Assembly: GCA_964354265.1 (NCBI GenBank)
Contig: CAYGYY010000034.1
Span: forward strand, 1 to 23,565
DNA from: Fen731 sp964354265
Lineage (GTDB): Bacteria > Actinomycetota > Humimicrobiia > Humimicrobiales > Humimicrobiaceae
Direction: 5' to 3'
DNA: 23,565 bases
The position numbers were made by a program, and so were the translations under genes. Numbering within the stretch: position 1 is the stretch's first letter; each line of letters begins with the position of its first letter. The notes below the pieces were generated by a model that saw only the letters and a list, made by a program, of their open reading frames with translations, searched no databases and was not told the DNA's origin. Positions 7,951 to 16,529 of this stretch are shown here, in pieces.

Positions 7951-7978
7951 ATAATTTTTCACTTAAAGTGAAAATTAT
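7951..7978. promoter_or_regulatory. Inverted repeat at the predicted lon start site, candidate operator
   Basis: TTTTCACTT (7956-7964) and AAGTGAAAA (7966-7974) are perfect 9-base arms around one base. The symmetry extends outward to ATAAT and ATTAT with one extra T in the left arm. The repeat begins about seven bases after the -10 element, the classical place for a repressor to block initiation. It could also act as a weak terminator of the metallopeptidase transcript, though the stem has only two G/C pairs, which argues for protein binding. Confidence 0.5.
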
Positions 7979-8262
7979 ATTTACTTTTTAATATAAAATA
8001 TTTTAGTTTTTTTTCCTTGAATCTGTTATAATTGTAAATTAATAACAATACAATTGAATATAATGGTGGAGAATATTAAAAAGATTTAGAAGTAAAATAA
8101 AAAAGAAAAAAGTTTAAACACTTTTTATGAGTAGATGTCGATAATAAGATTAGACGATTAAACTATTCATATAATCCAAGTTTAAGCGGGACTTAAAGGC
8201 TATATATATGGTCTTTGAACAAATTAATAAAATTAATAAACATACAGGAGTTGAAATAAAAA

Positions 8263-10686
8263 ATGGCAGAAGAAAACAGGATAAACGAGCCGGAAGCAAC
8301 AATGAAGATACCGCAGGAGCTGCCGTTGCTTGCATTGAAAAACAGTGTTGTATTCCCTTTTCTATCTACCCCGCTGGTAGTTGGAAGGAAAAAGTCAATA
8401 GAAGCAATAAACAATGCGTCAAGAGAGCATAAGATAATTGTTGTTGTAGCGCAGAAACTTGAAGGTAAAGAAGAAATTGAAAAAGAAGACCTTTATGATT
8501 TCGGCACTGCGTGTGCAATTAAACAGGTCGTTAATATAACCAATGATGAATTGAAATGCGTGGTGGAAGGGATATGCAGAGTAAAAATAAAATATTTTAC
8601 CCAGAGTGACCCGTATTTCAGGGTTTTTACAGAAGTAATAGAAGATGAGCCGTTTACATCAAACGAAGAAATAGAGACCCTTAATACTACTATTCGTATG
8701 CAGGTTGAAAAATTCATACAACTTGGCATACCACTGCCTACTGCTTTTGTAGTGGCAGCTACTAATATATCCAAACCTGAGGTCCAGGCTGACCTTTTTG
8801 CTTCTTACCTTTTATCTGAGACAAGCCAGAAACAGGCCATACTTGAAGAGATTACTATTGAAAAAAGGCTTAAAAAGCTTACTGAATTCCTTTCCGAAGA
8901 GCTGAGGAAATTTGAGGTGCAATCGCAGATAAGGGATAAGGTCCAGAAAGAAGTAGGAAAAACACAGCGTGAATATTACCTGAGACAGCAGCTGAAGGCT
9001 ATCAAGGAAGAGCTTGGAGAGGCAGATGAATCTTTTGAGCTAATAAATGAGCTTGAAAAGAAACTTGAGAAGAAAAAAATGCCCAGGGATGCGCTTGAAA
9101 AAGTTAGGAAAGAAATCAAAAGACTTGAAAGTATGAATTCAATGTCCCCTGAATATTCTTATATAAGGACATATATAGACTGGATGCTCGAAGTGCCCTG
9201 GACTGAAAAAACAAAAGATATCCTGGATATAAAGAAAGCGAAAAAAATACTTGACGGGGACCACTACGATCTTGAAAAGGTAAAGGAACATATACTTGAT
9301 TATCTTGCAGTAAGGAAACTAAAAGGTAAAAGTACCAAAGGGCCCATACTATGCTTTGTCGGGCCTCCCGGCGTAGGAAAGACTTCCCTTGGACAGTCAA
9401 TAGCAAAAGCAATGGGAAGAAAGTTCATAAGGATGTCTATCGGAGGAATAAGGGATGAAGCAGAAATAAGGGGCCACAGAAGGACCTATGTGGGTGCGCT
9501 CCCCGGCAGGATAATACAGGGCCTTTCACAGGTAAAGACTAACAACCCTGTCTTCATGCTGGACGAAGTTGATAAAGTTGGCGCAGATTTCAGGGGAGAT
9601 CCTTCATCTGCGTTGCTTGAGGTGCTTGACCCTGAACAGAACAATTCCTTCAGGGACCATTACCTTGAGGTGCCCTATGACCTTTCAAATGTGATGTTTA
9701 TTACTACAGCCAACATCCTTGACACTATTCATCCGGCGCTCCGGGACAGGATGGAAATAATAGAAATACCCGGATACAGTTCAGAAGAAAAAATACATAT
9801 AGCAGAAAAATTCCTTATACCAAAGCAGGTCAGGGAGCAGGGCATCGATAAGTATGACATTAAATTCGCTAAAGATTCCATACTACTTGTGATTGAAGAA
9901 TATACCCGGGAAGCCGGGGTAAGAAATCTTGAAAGGGAAATCGGCAATATCTGTAAAAAGGTAGCCCGTGAGATACTTGAAAACAAGAAGTATCCGAAGT
10001 TTATAACAAAGAACAAGGTGGCGGATTACCTTGGCGTTTCAAAAGTATCTCCCAGTGAAATCGAGGATAAAAACAGGGTCGGCGTCGCAACAGGACTTGC
10101 TTATACTCCTGTCGGTGGCGATATAATACTTATTGAAGCTACCCACTATAAGGGCAGCGGCAGGCTCACACTTACAGGCAGCCTGGGCGAGGTCATGCAG
10201 GAATCTGCCAAGGCAGCAATAAGCTATGTCCATTCAAAGGCGCAGGAATTTGGCATAAGCGACCAGATATTCAACAAATCTGATATACATGTCCATGTCC
10301 CTGCAGGGGCAATACCGAAGGATGGGCCTTCAGCAGGCGTTACTATAACTACTTCCCTGCTCTCTGCTCTTACAGGCGTCCCTGTGCTTCGTGATGTTGG
10401 CATGACAGGAGAAATAACGCTCAGGGGAAGAGTCCTTCCGATAGGCGGACTTAAAGAAAAGCTGCTGGCAGCAAAACGGGCAGGCCTTAAAAAAGTAATA
10501 CTGCCTGCAAAAAACAGGAAGGACCTCGAAGAAGTCCCGCAAAGCATTACAAAGGGATTAAACCTGGTATTTGCAGAGACTATTGATGATGTTGTAAAAA
10601 ATGCATTTGAATCAGACCCGTTCGTTGGAAAGAAAAGCTCGGGCGGGATATCAGAGGGCCAGAAGGTGTCGCACGCAATTGCGTAA
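8263..10686 (+). CDS. lon: ATP-dependent Lon protease (LonA)
   Basis: Lon is a cytoplasmic hexameric AAA+ protease that unfolds and degrades damaged and regulatory proteins. The 807-residue product has the full LonA order: an N-terminal substrate-binding domain (about 18-205, PLLALKNSVVFPF), a coiled-coil helical region (205-310, REYYLRQQLKAIKEELGE), the AAA+ module with Walker A GPPGVGKT at 367-374 and Walker B FMLDEVDK at 431-438, and the protease domain with catalytic Ser690 in DGPSAG and Lys733 in GGLKEK. Their 43-residue spacing equals that of E. coli Ser679 and Lys722. The length is typical and no truncation is seen. AGGAGT lies about 11 bases before the ATG. A strong promoter with an operator-like inverted repeat lies about 310 bases upstream and a hairpin terminator follows. 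Confidence 0.97.
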   Translation: MAEENRINEPEATMKIPQELPLLALKNSVVFPFLSTPLVVGRKKSIEAINNASREHKIIVVVAQKLEGKEEIEKEDLYDFGTACAIKQVVNITNDELKCVVEGICRVKIKYFTQSDPYFRVFTEVIEDEPFTSNEEIETLNTTIRMQVEKFIQLGIPLPTAFVVAATNISKPEVQADLFASYLLSETSQKQAILEEITIEKRLKKLTEFLSEELRKFEVQSQIRDKVQKEVGKTQREYYLRQQLKAIKEELGEADESFELINELEKKLEKKKMPRDALEKVRKEIKRLESMNSMSPEYSYIRTYIDWMLEVPWTEKTKDILDIKKAKKILDGDHYDLEKVKEHILDYLAVRKLKGKSTKGPILCFVGPPGVGKTSLGQSIAKAMGRKFIRMSIGGIRDEAEIRGHRRTYVGALPGRIIQGLSQVKTNNPVFMLDEVDKVGADFRGDPSSALLEVLDPEQNNSFRDHYLEVPYDLSNVMFITTANILDTIHPALRDRMEIIEIPGYSSEEKIHIAEKFLIPKQVREQGIDKYDIKFAKDSILLVIEEYTREAGVRNLEREIGNICKKVAREILENKKYPKFITKNKVADYLGVSKVSPSEIEDKNRVGVATGLAYTPVGGDIILIEATHYKGSGRLTLTGSLGEVMQESAKAAISYVHSKAQEFGISDQIFNKSDIHVHVPAGAIPKDGPSAGVTITTSLLSALTGVPVLRDVGMTGEITLRGRVLPIGGLKEKLLAAKRAGLKKVILPAKNRKDLEEVPQSITKGLNLVFAETIDDVVKNAFESDPFVGKKSSGGISEGQKVSHAIA

Positions 10687-10755
10687 AATTACAATAAAAA
10701 AATACGGGGTAGTTTTTAGCTAAACCCGATAGATAAAATAGCAATAAATATAATT

Positions 10756-10804
10756 AAATGGCGCATATTTAAAATTTTGCAACCACTCAATATGCGCCAT
10801 TTTT
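10756..10804. terminator. Hairpin terminator after lon, between convergent genes
   Basis: Arms AAATGGCGCATATT (10756-10769) and AATATGCGCCATTT (10789-10802) are perfectly complementary over 14 bases around a 19-base loop, and the right arm runs into TTTTT. It lies between the lon stop (10686) and the end of the convergent MBL-fold gene (10833). The A-rich left flank would give the minus-strand transcript a short T tract, so it may work in both directions. Confidence 0.8.
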
Positions 10805-10832
10805 GTTTACTTTCCTTGGCTTACCCGGGTCA

Positions 10833-11579
10833 TTATATGATCAGGTTGTTATTTATCAGGAGCTTGTCAAAAGCACTGACCAGGTTTTCAACATGTGCCT
10901 GCGCGCCAGTTATAGTAAAAACCCCATGGCCGGGGAAAAGCATGTCAGCTTCTATACCACTAAGTTTTTTAATATTCTCCCTGTACTCCTTAAGGTCAAA
11001 ACCCCTGCAATTGAGGATTATTATTTTCCCTCCATGGTTTAACACATCAGCTGTAAAAAGTAATTTTTTCCCATCCTTTTCAACAAGATAGCACATCGCA
11101 TCCGGGCTATGCCCGGGGGTAAAGATGCAACTTATTTTCATGCCACCGATGGTCAAATTTGAATCAGATTTTAGGATTTTATCAACACTAAACGGCGTGA
11201 ACTTGTAGTCATCACCGTAATAACCGCTTCTTTTTGCAACATCAAGGCCAAGCTCAGTCTCATCGCCCCTGGATATAATTTCGGCAGTTATTTTATTTGC
11301 ATAAACCCTGCAACCAAGTTTTCTCTTTAGTACACCTCCGCCGCCAGAATGGTCAGGGTGAGCGTGCGTTAGAAGTATATGGAATTTACTTTCCAGGCTG
11401 ATGTCTTCCTCTCTGATATTATTCAAAATGATATCAGAATCAGCGTCAAACTTACCGGCACCCGCATCAATTATCAGGCAATCTTTGCCATACCTTATTA
11501 AATAGATATGGCAATCCAGTGCAGAAGAAATCCCGTATTGTCCACTGCCTATAAGATAAATATCTTCCAAAATTCTCAT
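10833..11579 (-). CDS. MBL-fold metallo-hydrolase
   Basis: This protein of about 248 residues has the metallo-beta-lactamase fold. The dinuclear metal motif THAHPDH is near residue 73, another ligand histidine is in FTPGHSPD, FTADVL supplies the bridging aspartate, and the final histidine is in FPGHG near 216. The order and length match the glyoxalase II-like hydrolases; no rhodanese or RNase Z extension is present. The substrate could be a thioester such as S-lactoylglutathione, or something else. The start is set at the ATG at 11579 because GAGGGTGG lies just upstream at a workable distance; the GTG two codons earlier has no spaced ribosome site. It is a single gene, convergent with lon and separated by 149 bases from the aminotransferase upstream. 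Confidence 0.85.
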   Translation of the reverse strand: MRILEDIYLIGSGQYGISSALDCHIYLIRYGKDCLIIDAGAGKFDADSDIILNNIREEDISLESKFHILLTHAHPDHSGGGGVLKRKLGCRVYANKITAEIISRGDETELGLDVAKRSGYYGDDYKFTPFSVDKILKSDSNLTIGGMKISCIFTPGHSPDAMCYLVEKDGKKLLFTADVLNHGGKIIILNCRGFDLKEYRENIKKLSGIEADMLFPGHGVFTITGAQAHVENLVSAFDKLLINNNLII

Positions 11580-11728
11580 ATCCACCCTCTTTTTTATAAT
11601 AATGTTTAAAAAGGAACTTTAATAAAACATAATATTTATAATATTAACTATGGGATTTTATAATAATTCCCGCGGGTTTATTTATTAATCTTTTTTTATG
11701 GATTTTATTAAAATTATTATTTTATAAA

Positions 11729-12658
11729 TCATTTGACTGCTGTACACCAGTGAATATATTTTTTGTTTTTCCCCCTGACTACATCAAAAAATATTTTTTG
11801 CAGTTCTCTAGTATACTTCCCGACTTTTCCGTCTCCAACCTTTCTTTTATCTATTGAAACAATAGGAGTTACCTGGGCGCCGGTGCCACAATATAGAGCT
11901 TCATCGCAGATATAAAGCTCTGTCCTGTCTATTGGTCTTCTGTCGACTTTAAGTCCAAGATCGTTTTCACTTATCAGCTTTTCCAATGAATCCAGTGTAA
12001 TCCCTTCAAGGATATCGTCATAAACCGGTGGTGAAATAAACTTTTTGCCCCTAATTATTGCAAAATTCTGGCCTCCTCCCTCAGAAACATGCCCGTTCTG
12101 TGAAAGGATTATTCCATCATCATAGCCGTTCTGTTTAGCTTCATAGTTGACCAGAGATATGTTTACATAAGCACCAGATATTTTCCCCCTTGGTGCTGTC
12201 ATATTATCGTTCAACCTTGTCCATGAAGACACGCAAACATTTAAGCCTTTGCCATCATCAAGGATTGAGTGCATGGGAAATGAATAGATAAAGAAACCAT
12301 AATCAGAACTGTTAAGTTTCTCAAGTATGTTTTCAGAAGCATAATATGCAAATGGTCTTATATAGGTGTCGTCCCGAAAATCCTCCTTTTTTAGAAGTTC
12401 AATTGTAAAGTCTATAAGTTCTGCTGTACTATACTGGATATCCATTGCTATTATTCTTGCATTTTTTATCATTCGCTCATAATGTTCCCTGGCTCTAAAA
12501 ATATACCCGGTCCCATCTTCTTCGTTCCAGTAGGACCTTATTCCTTCAAAAATTCCAATTCCATAATGTATAACACAGGACCTGATATTTATATTAGCTT
12601 CTTCTATGGGTACGATTTTTCTATTAAAAAAAGCATATTTTGTATTGTTTTCCTTCAT
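11729..12658 (-). CDS. Class IV (branched-chain-type) aminotransferase
   Basis: This 309-residue PLP enzyme is of fold type IV and closely resembles IlvE: HYGIGIFEGIRSY near 31-43, the Schiff-base Lys159 in RGKISGAYVN, Glu193 in SEGGGQNF, LEGITLDSLEKL, and CGTGAQVTPIVSID near the end. It would exchange amino groups between a branched or other hydrophobic amino acid and 2-oxoglutarate, giving a 2-oxo acid. The usual SEGAGEN motif reads SEGGGQN here, a mild deviation. It is the last gene of the minus-strand cluster, 130 bases after the M20 hydrolase. As it sits with 2-oxo acid dehydrogenase genes rather than ilv biosynthetic genes, it may serve a dedicated pathway. A D-amino acid or aminodeoxychorismate lyase role is less likely. 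GAGG lies six bases before the ATG. Confidence 0.85.
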   Translation of the reverse strand: MKENNTKYAFFNRKIVPIEEANINIRSCVIHYGIGIFEGIRSYWNEEDGTGYIFRAREHYERMIKNARIIAMDIQYSTAELIDFTIELLKKEDFRDDTYIRPFAYYASENILEKLNSSDYGFFIYSFPMHSILDDGKGLNVCVSSWTRLNDNMTAPRGKISGAYVNISLVNYEAKQNGYDDGIILSQNGHVSEGGGQNFAIIRGKKFISPPVYDDILEGITLDSLEKLISENDLGLKVDRRPIDRTELYICDEALYCGTGAQVTPIVSIDKRKVGDGKVGKYTRELQKIFFDVVRGKNKKYIHWCTAVK

Positions 12659-12788
12659 TAATAGCCTCTTTTAAAAAATACTGACATTTATAAAATAATA
12701 TTTTTACGCTTTATGCTGCCTGAATAGCGCCACGTGTAATCTGGATAAAATATTTGAAAGTAAAATAAACTATAATTCCAAATATATA

Positions 12789-14039
12789 TCAATTTAAATA
12801 ATCCAAAGCTGCAAGTGCATATATTTTCGCAGAGTTTACAATCGCTTCCAGGTCTATATATTCATCTGGTCCATGCGCAAGTCTTATAAAACCGGGCCCA
12901 AAAGATGAAATAGTAGGGATACCCATCATGTTTACATAAAAACTGGACTCTGTACAAAAAGGCACACCAACTTTTTTAGGCTTAAATCCCAGGATACTTT
13001 TTGCTGCATAAATACAACTCATTATTACAGGATGCCCCTCTTCTATTTCTGCGGGCGGAATCCATGCATCCAGTGGTGGTTTTTCCAGTACAAGTTCTGC
13101 ATCTAATTTATTATCTTCGTTTTTTAGCTTTTTTAAGAAATTTTCGATATCTTCCTTCAATATTTCAAATTTCATTCCCGGTATTGCTCTTATATCAAAC
13201 CCGAAACCAGCTAAACCTGGAATAACACCGTAGAATATCCCTCCCTCAAGAATCACTCCAGGATTGATAGTAGGTCCTAAAGGATAGAGTTTGTGAGAAT
13301 TAAACCTTATACTAGATTTAAGATTCTGCGCAAACTCTGTTAGGACTTTTGCCATTTTTATGCTTGCATTTATGCAATATTCTCTATCTGATATGCTGCT
13401 GTGCATCTGTGTTCCATGAACCTTTATTTTTCCAAGTAAAACACCGCGGCTTGCTATTCCTATGGTATCAAAATTACTGTTTTCACCTGATGGTTCCCCT
13501 AGTATTATGGCATCAGCATCAAATCCCACTTCAGCCAAATATTTTGCCCCATATGCACATCCACCTTCCTCATCAGCAGTAAAAAGCAACGAGAGCTTAC
13601 CATTAAAAGGCAGCTTCATTGCATTGATTGCATAGGCAGCTGCAATCATTCCGACAACTGCGCCTTTCATGTCTGTCGAACCCCTGCCGTATAACCGGTC
13701 ATTAATAATTGTTGGTTTTACAGGGTCAATTACCTTCCAGTTCTCAGGATCGCCCAAAGGTTTAGTATCAAGGTGGCCGCTAAGTATAAGCTTTTTACCA
13801 GGTGTAATACTTTTAAAGCTAAACAAAATATTTGGCCTGTTTGGCTTTTTTGCAAATATCTCGGGATTGCCCAACCCCCAACTCAAGGCTTTCTTTTTTA
13901 TAAGGGCTGCTATAGCAGTTTCATCCCCGGGAGGCGTTTCACTGGATTGTTTAACGCAATCTAATGTAAAATCTATAATCTCATTTCTTATATTGTCAAT
14001 AAAATTGCAGATTTTTTTAGCAGCTACACCTTTATCCAC
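12789..14039 (-). CDS. M20-family metallohydrolase (ArgE/DapE/CPG2-like)
   Basis: This 416-residue dinuclear zinc hydrolase has the family residues in order: His89 and Asp91 in GHLDT, the bridging Asp123 in GRGSTDMKG, Glu157-Glu158 in FTADEEGG, Glu182 in LGEPSG and a C-terminal His389 in LAHGPDE. The dimerisation domain lies at about 200-310. Members cleave N-acyl amino acids, N-succinyl-diaminopimelate or dipeptides. The GRGSTDMKG signature is typical of ArgE/DapE-like enzymes, but no arginine or lysine genes are nearby. In this cluster it may release an amino acid for the aminotransferase. The start is a GTG with GGGG five bases upstream. An 18-bp palindrome lies about 54 bases before the start. 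Confidence 0.87.
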   Translation of the reverse strand: MDKGVAAKKICNFIDNIRNEIIDFTLDCVKQSSETPPGDETAIAALIKKKALSWGLGNPEIFAKKPNRPNILFSFKSITPGKKLILSGHLDTKPLGDPENWKVIDPVKPTIINDRLYGRGSTDMKGAVVGMIAAAYAINAMKLPFNGKLSLLFTADEEGGCAYGAKYLAEVGFDADAIILGEPSGENSNFDTIGIASRGVLLGKIKVHGTQMHSSISDREYCINASIKMAKVLTEFAQNLKSSIRFNSHKLYPLGPTINPGVILEGGIFYGVIPGLAGFGFDIRAIPGMKFEILKEDIENFLKKLKNEDNKLDAELVLEKPPLDAWIPPAEIEEGHPVIMSCIYAAKSILGFKPKKVGVPFCTESSFYVNMMGIPTISSFGPGFIRLAHGPDEYIDLEAIVNSAKIYALAALDYLN

Positions 14040-14092
14040 AGTTACCCCTTTATTATTAATAATTCATTGTTTTTAAACACCTGTACCAAATT

Positions 14093-14110
14093 CAATTTAT
14101 ATATAAATTG
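14093..14110. promoter_or_regulatory. Perfect 18-bp palindrome before the M20 hydrolase gene
   Basis: CAATTTATATATAAATTG is its own reverse complement over all 18 bases. It lies in the 119-base gap between the lipoyl-domain gene and the M20 gene. It may be an operator or an internal promoter site; with only two G/C pairs it is a poor terminator. AT-rich palindromes arise easily by chance, so support is modest. Confidence 0.35.
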
Positions 14111-14158
14111 GCTAAATAACTGTACAAGAGGCATGCACCAATAAAGCACCGATTTTTT

Positions 14159-14398
14159 TCATTTTATCCTGCATATGACAGTTCCGACTTCAACCATATC
14201 CCCAGGATTAAAAAGAATCTCAGCTACTTCGCCTGCAAAATCTGCATCAAGAACGGTGCTCGCCTTCTCTGTATTTATCTCGATTATTGGGTCACCTTTA
14301 TTTATTTTGTCCCCTATTTTTACTTCCCACTTTGAGATCTCAACCTCTGTTATCCCCATTCCCACTTTAGGAATAATGACCTCATGCAATTTGACCAC
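14159..14398 (-). CDS. Free-standing lipoyl (biotinyl/lipoyl attachment) domain protein
   Basis: The 79-residue protein consists only of a lipoyl domain. The fold motifs are clear: IIPKVGMGITEVEISKW, DKINKGDPIIEI, the attachment site TEKAS with Lys45 at the hairpin turn, and GEVAEILFNPGDMVEVGTVI. The lysine would carry lipoate and accept the acyl group from the E1 enzyme encoded just upstream. In usual complexes this domain is the N-terminus of a roughly 400-residue E2; here the peripheral-subunit-binding and acyltransferase domains are missing, and the next gene, the M20 hydrolase, is unrelated. EKA replaces the commoner DKA, which still suits lipoate better than the MKM of biotin carriers. 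The GTG at 14398 has little ribosome site; a TTG three codons later (14389) has AGGTGG five bases before it and may be the true start. Confidence 0.87.
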   Translation of the reverse strand: MVKLHEVIIPKVGMGITEVEISKWEVKIGDKINKGDPIIEINTEKASTVLDADFAGEVAEILFNPGDMVEVGTVICRIK

Positions 14399-14434
14399 CT
14401 TTTATATTCAATAATTCTTCACATAATGCTTTTA

Positions 14435-15418
14435 TCATTTTATCTTTAGCATTTTTTTTATTGCATTTATAAGTTTTTCCTCATCCGGCAGCACAAAATT
14501 TTCCATCACCCTGCTGAAGGGAACAGGTACATCAGCCCTGGTAACTCTTACAATAGGTGCTTTCAGGATTTCAAAGCACTCCTCTGCTGCAAAAGCGCTT
14601 ACCTCAGCTGCGAATCCGCACATCCTGTTTGAATCATCAATAATTAAAAGCCTGCCGGTCCTGGCAATTGATTTTATCAATAATCCCTTATCAAATGGAA
14701 GCAGTGTCCTTGGGTCAAATATTTCAATAGAAATACCAGATTGCTCAAGTTTTTCTGCTGCTTTAATTGCAACATTTACAAGGTGACCCACAGCAACAAC
14801 GGTAATATCCTCCCCATGCCTTTTTATTTCTGCCTGGCCAAGAGGTATTGTATAAGTGTCTTCAGGCACTTCTCCCTTAGTACCTGTAATATTTATTGGC
14901 AGGAAAACTGCCACGGGATCGTTATCCCTTATTGCAGATATAACCAACCCTTTTGCGTCATAAGGTGTAGATGGAATAATTGTTTTTATCCCTCCATGCA
15001 GTATATAAGGATAAGGATTATCTGAATGCTGTCCGGCCATACCTCCTTTTGCACCTGCACCTGCAATTATATATGTTACCGGAGCGCTTAGTTTACCGCC
15101 CGACATATATCTTATTTTTTGTGCCTGGTCTATTAACTGGTCAAAAGCAAAAAAAACAAATTCGCTTATTTGAAATTCAAGTACAGGCCTTTTCCCCAGA
15201 AGCGCTGCACCGGTACCCGCTCCCACCATTGCAGCTTCCGAAATCGGCATATCTATTACCCTTTCAGGCCCAAACTCATCAATGAAACCTTTGGTTATGC
15301 CTCTTAAGCTCTGCCTGATATCTTCTCCCATTACAATTATTTGAGAGTCTCTGTGCATTTCCTGTTTTAGGGCTTCTGCGACAGCCCGCAAGTACCATAA
15401 GGTCCTCAACTTTTCCAT
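14435..15418 (-). CDS. 2-oxo acid dehydrogenase E1 component, beta subunit
   Basis: This 327-residue E1-beta pairs with the alpha subunit to bind thiamine diphosphate at the subunit interface. Conserved segments are MGEDI near 30, FGPERVIDMPISEAAMVGAGTGAAL near 49-73 (with the glutamate that activates the cofactor), AFDQLIDQAQKIRYMSGG, GQHSDN, the active-site His in ILHGGIK, and DPRTLLPFD. The sequence resembles acetoin, pyruvate and branched-chain oxo acid dehydrogenases. The usual glutamate-bearing segment after DPVAVF is replaced by LPINITGTKGE, which may alter substrate preference. The start overlaps the end of the alpha gene by 13 bases, so the two subunits are probably translationally coupled. 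The 36 bases downstream lead to the lipoyl protein. Confidence 0.92.
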   Translation of the reverse strand: MEKLRTLWYLRAVAEALKQEMHRDSQIIVMGEDIRQSLRGITKGFIDEFGPERVIDMPISEAAMVGAGTGAALLGKRPVLEFQISEFVFFAFDQLIDQAQKIRYMSGGKLSAPVTYIIAGAGAKGGMAGQHSDNPYPYILHGGIKTIIPSTPYDAKGLVISAIRDNDPVAVFLPINITGTKGEVPEDTYTIPLGQAEIKRHGEDITVVAVGHLVNVAIKAAEKLEQSGISIEIFDPRTLLPFDKGLLIKSIARTGRLLIIDDSNRMCGFAAEVSAFAAEECFEILKAPIVRVTRADVPVPFSRVMENFVLPDEEKLINAIKKMLKIK

Positions 15419-16419
15419 CCTTTCTGTGGAATGCCTTCATAATCTGTTGAATACATATCCTTTAAGGCATCCTCCGGTTCAGGAAACTTGCTGCCCCTGG
15501 CAAAATCTATTGCCTCCTGCAGTTCATTTTCAATAATAATATCTATTTTCTCCAGCTCTTCAGCACTGCAGATTTTTTGGCTGATTAAAATATTATTAAA
15601 ACTTATCACAGGATCCTTTGCCTTATAAAGTCTTATTTCTTCATCAGGCCTGTAATTCAATCCAAGGACAGGTTCAGCAGTGAAATGGCCGCTGTACCTG
15701 TAAGTCTTGCATTCCAGGATGAATGGCCCGCTCCCTTTCCTTATTTTTTCGATTAATTCATTTGCGGTACTGTAGACTTCCAGGACATCCATTCCGTCTA
15801 TACTAAGGCCTTCAAACCCATAAGCTTTGGCTCTTTCACTAAGATTTTTTAACTTTGAAGAGTAACTTGCAGGAGTGCTTACAGCATACATGTTGTTTTC
15901 ACACACAAATAATACTGGCAATTTGAGTATGGCTGCCAGGTTCATACTTTCATGTACGACGCCCTGATTTGCAGCTCCATCACCATAAAATGAAACAACT
16001 ATATTCTTTTTATTATCAATTTTTAATGCAAGGGCAGCTCCAACTGCAATCGGCATTCCTGCACCTACTATGCCGTTTGCTCCAAGGATACCCACTGCAG
16101 GTTCAGCTATGTGCATTGAACCGCCTTTGCCGCCATTATAACCATTGGCCCTTCCCATCAGTTCTGAAAACATGAATTTTATATCCGCACCTTTAGAAAT
16201 CATATGGCCATGTCCCCTATGGGTGCTTATAATAAAATCTTGTGGCTCAAGAGCAGAACAGATTCCAACAGCTACAGCCTCTTCTCCAGCATACTCATGG
16301 GTGGTACCGTATATCTCATTGCTGTTTACAAGCTCTATGACTTTTTCTTCAAATCTTCTGCATAACTTTAATTTTTTATAAATTTCAATTGCAAACTTTT
16401 TTGAAATTTTAAATTTCAT
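15406..16419 (-). CDS. 2-oxo acid dehydrogenase E1 component, alpha subunit (thiamine diphosphate-binding)
   Basis: This 337-residue E1-alpha decarboxylates a 2-oxo acid and, with E1-beta, transfers the acyl group to lipoate. The thiamine diphosphate motif is complete, from GDG at 146-148 to ENN at 174-176. The activation-loop and active-site histidines lie in STHRGHGH (65-72) and GGSMHIAEP (99-107). The GGSMH-to-GANGIVGAG stretch and the overall length are closest in appearance to acetoin dehydrogenase alpha (AcoA) and pyruvate dehydrogenase alpha. No acetoin-specific partner is present, so the substrate is not assigned. GAGG is placed about nine bases before the ATG. The gene follows the SDR gene by 110 bases. 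Confidence 0.92.
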   Translation of the reverse strand: MKFKISKKFAIEIYKKLKLCRRFEEKVIELVNSNEIYGTTHEYAGEEAVAVGICSALEPQDFIISTHRGHGHMISKGADIKFMFSELMGRANGYNGGKGGSMHIAEPAVGILGANGIVGAGMPIAVGAALALKIDNKKNIVVSFYGDGAANQGVVHESMNLAAILKLPVLFVCENNMYAVSTPASYSSKLKNLSERAKAYGFEGLSIDGMDVLEVYSTANELIEKIRKGSGPFILECKTYRYSGHFTAEPVLGLNYRPDEEIRLYKAKDPVISFNNILISQKICSAEELEKIDIIIENELQEAIDFARGSKFPEPEDALKDMYSTDYEGIPQKGWKS

Positions 16420-16529
16420 TTCTTATATCCTCATTAAACTAAGAATTTTTAAAAATTATTTTCTATCGTATAAATTACAATAAAATGATACCTTAATCTG
16501 GTTAATAATTTCAAAATTCTTTTTTGCAG

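Larger units (their letters stand above)
7882..8262 (+). other. Long AT-rich leader and promoter region of lon
   Basis: This 381-base stretch contains a near-consensus promoter (7917-7944), an inverted repeat at its predicted start site (7951-7978), a TATAAT at 8027-8032 that may be a second -10, and a small potential hairpin TTTAAG-CGGGA-CTTAAA at 8181-8197. A transcript from the first promoter would have a leader of about 310 bases. Nothing matching CIRCE (TTAGCACTC-N9-GAGTGCTAA) or the HAIR element was found. No real gene was seen; the plus-strand reading from 8208 is an overlap with lon. Confidence 0.5.

Noticed and set aside
7951..7978. Possible CIRCE or HAIR heat-shock operator before lon.
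   Set aside because: The arm sequences and spacing match neither consensus; kept only as an unknown inverted repeat.
8208..8432. A plus-strand reading overlapping the start of lon, possibly an upstream regulatory peptide.
   Set aside because: It has no ribosome site and runs 170 bases into lon in another frame with a composition unlike a real protein.
10713..10733. A CGGG...CCCG stem shortly after lon as an additional terminator.
   Set aside because: Only four pairs are continuous and the stronger hairpin at 10756-10804 explains termination better.
13001..13964. Several plus-strand open frames of 60-135 codons within the M20 hydrolase and neighbouring minus-strand genes.
   Set aside because: They lie antisense to well-supported genes, lack ribosome sites and show no family motifs.
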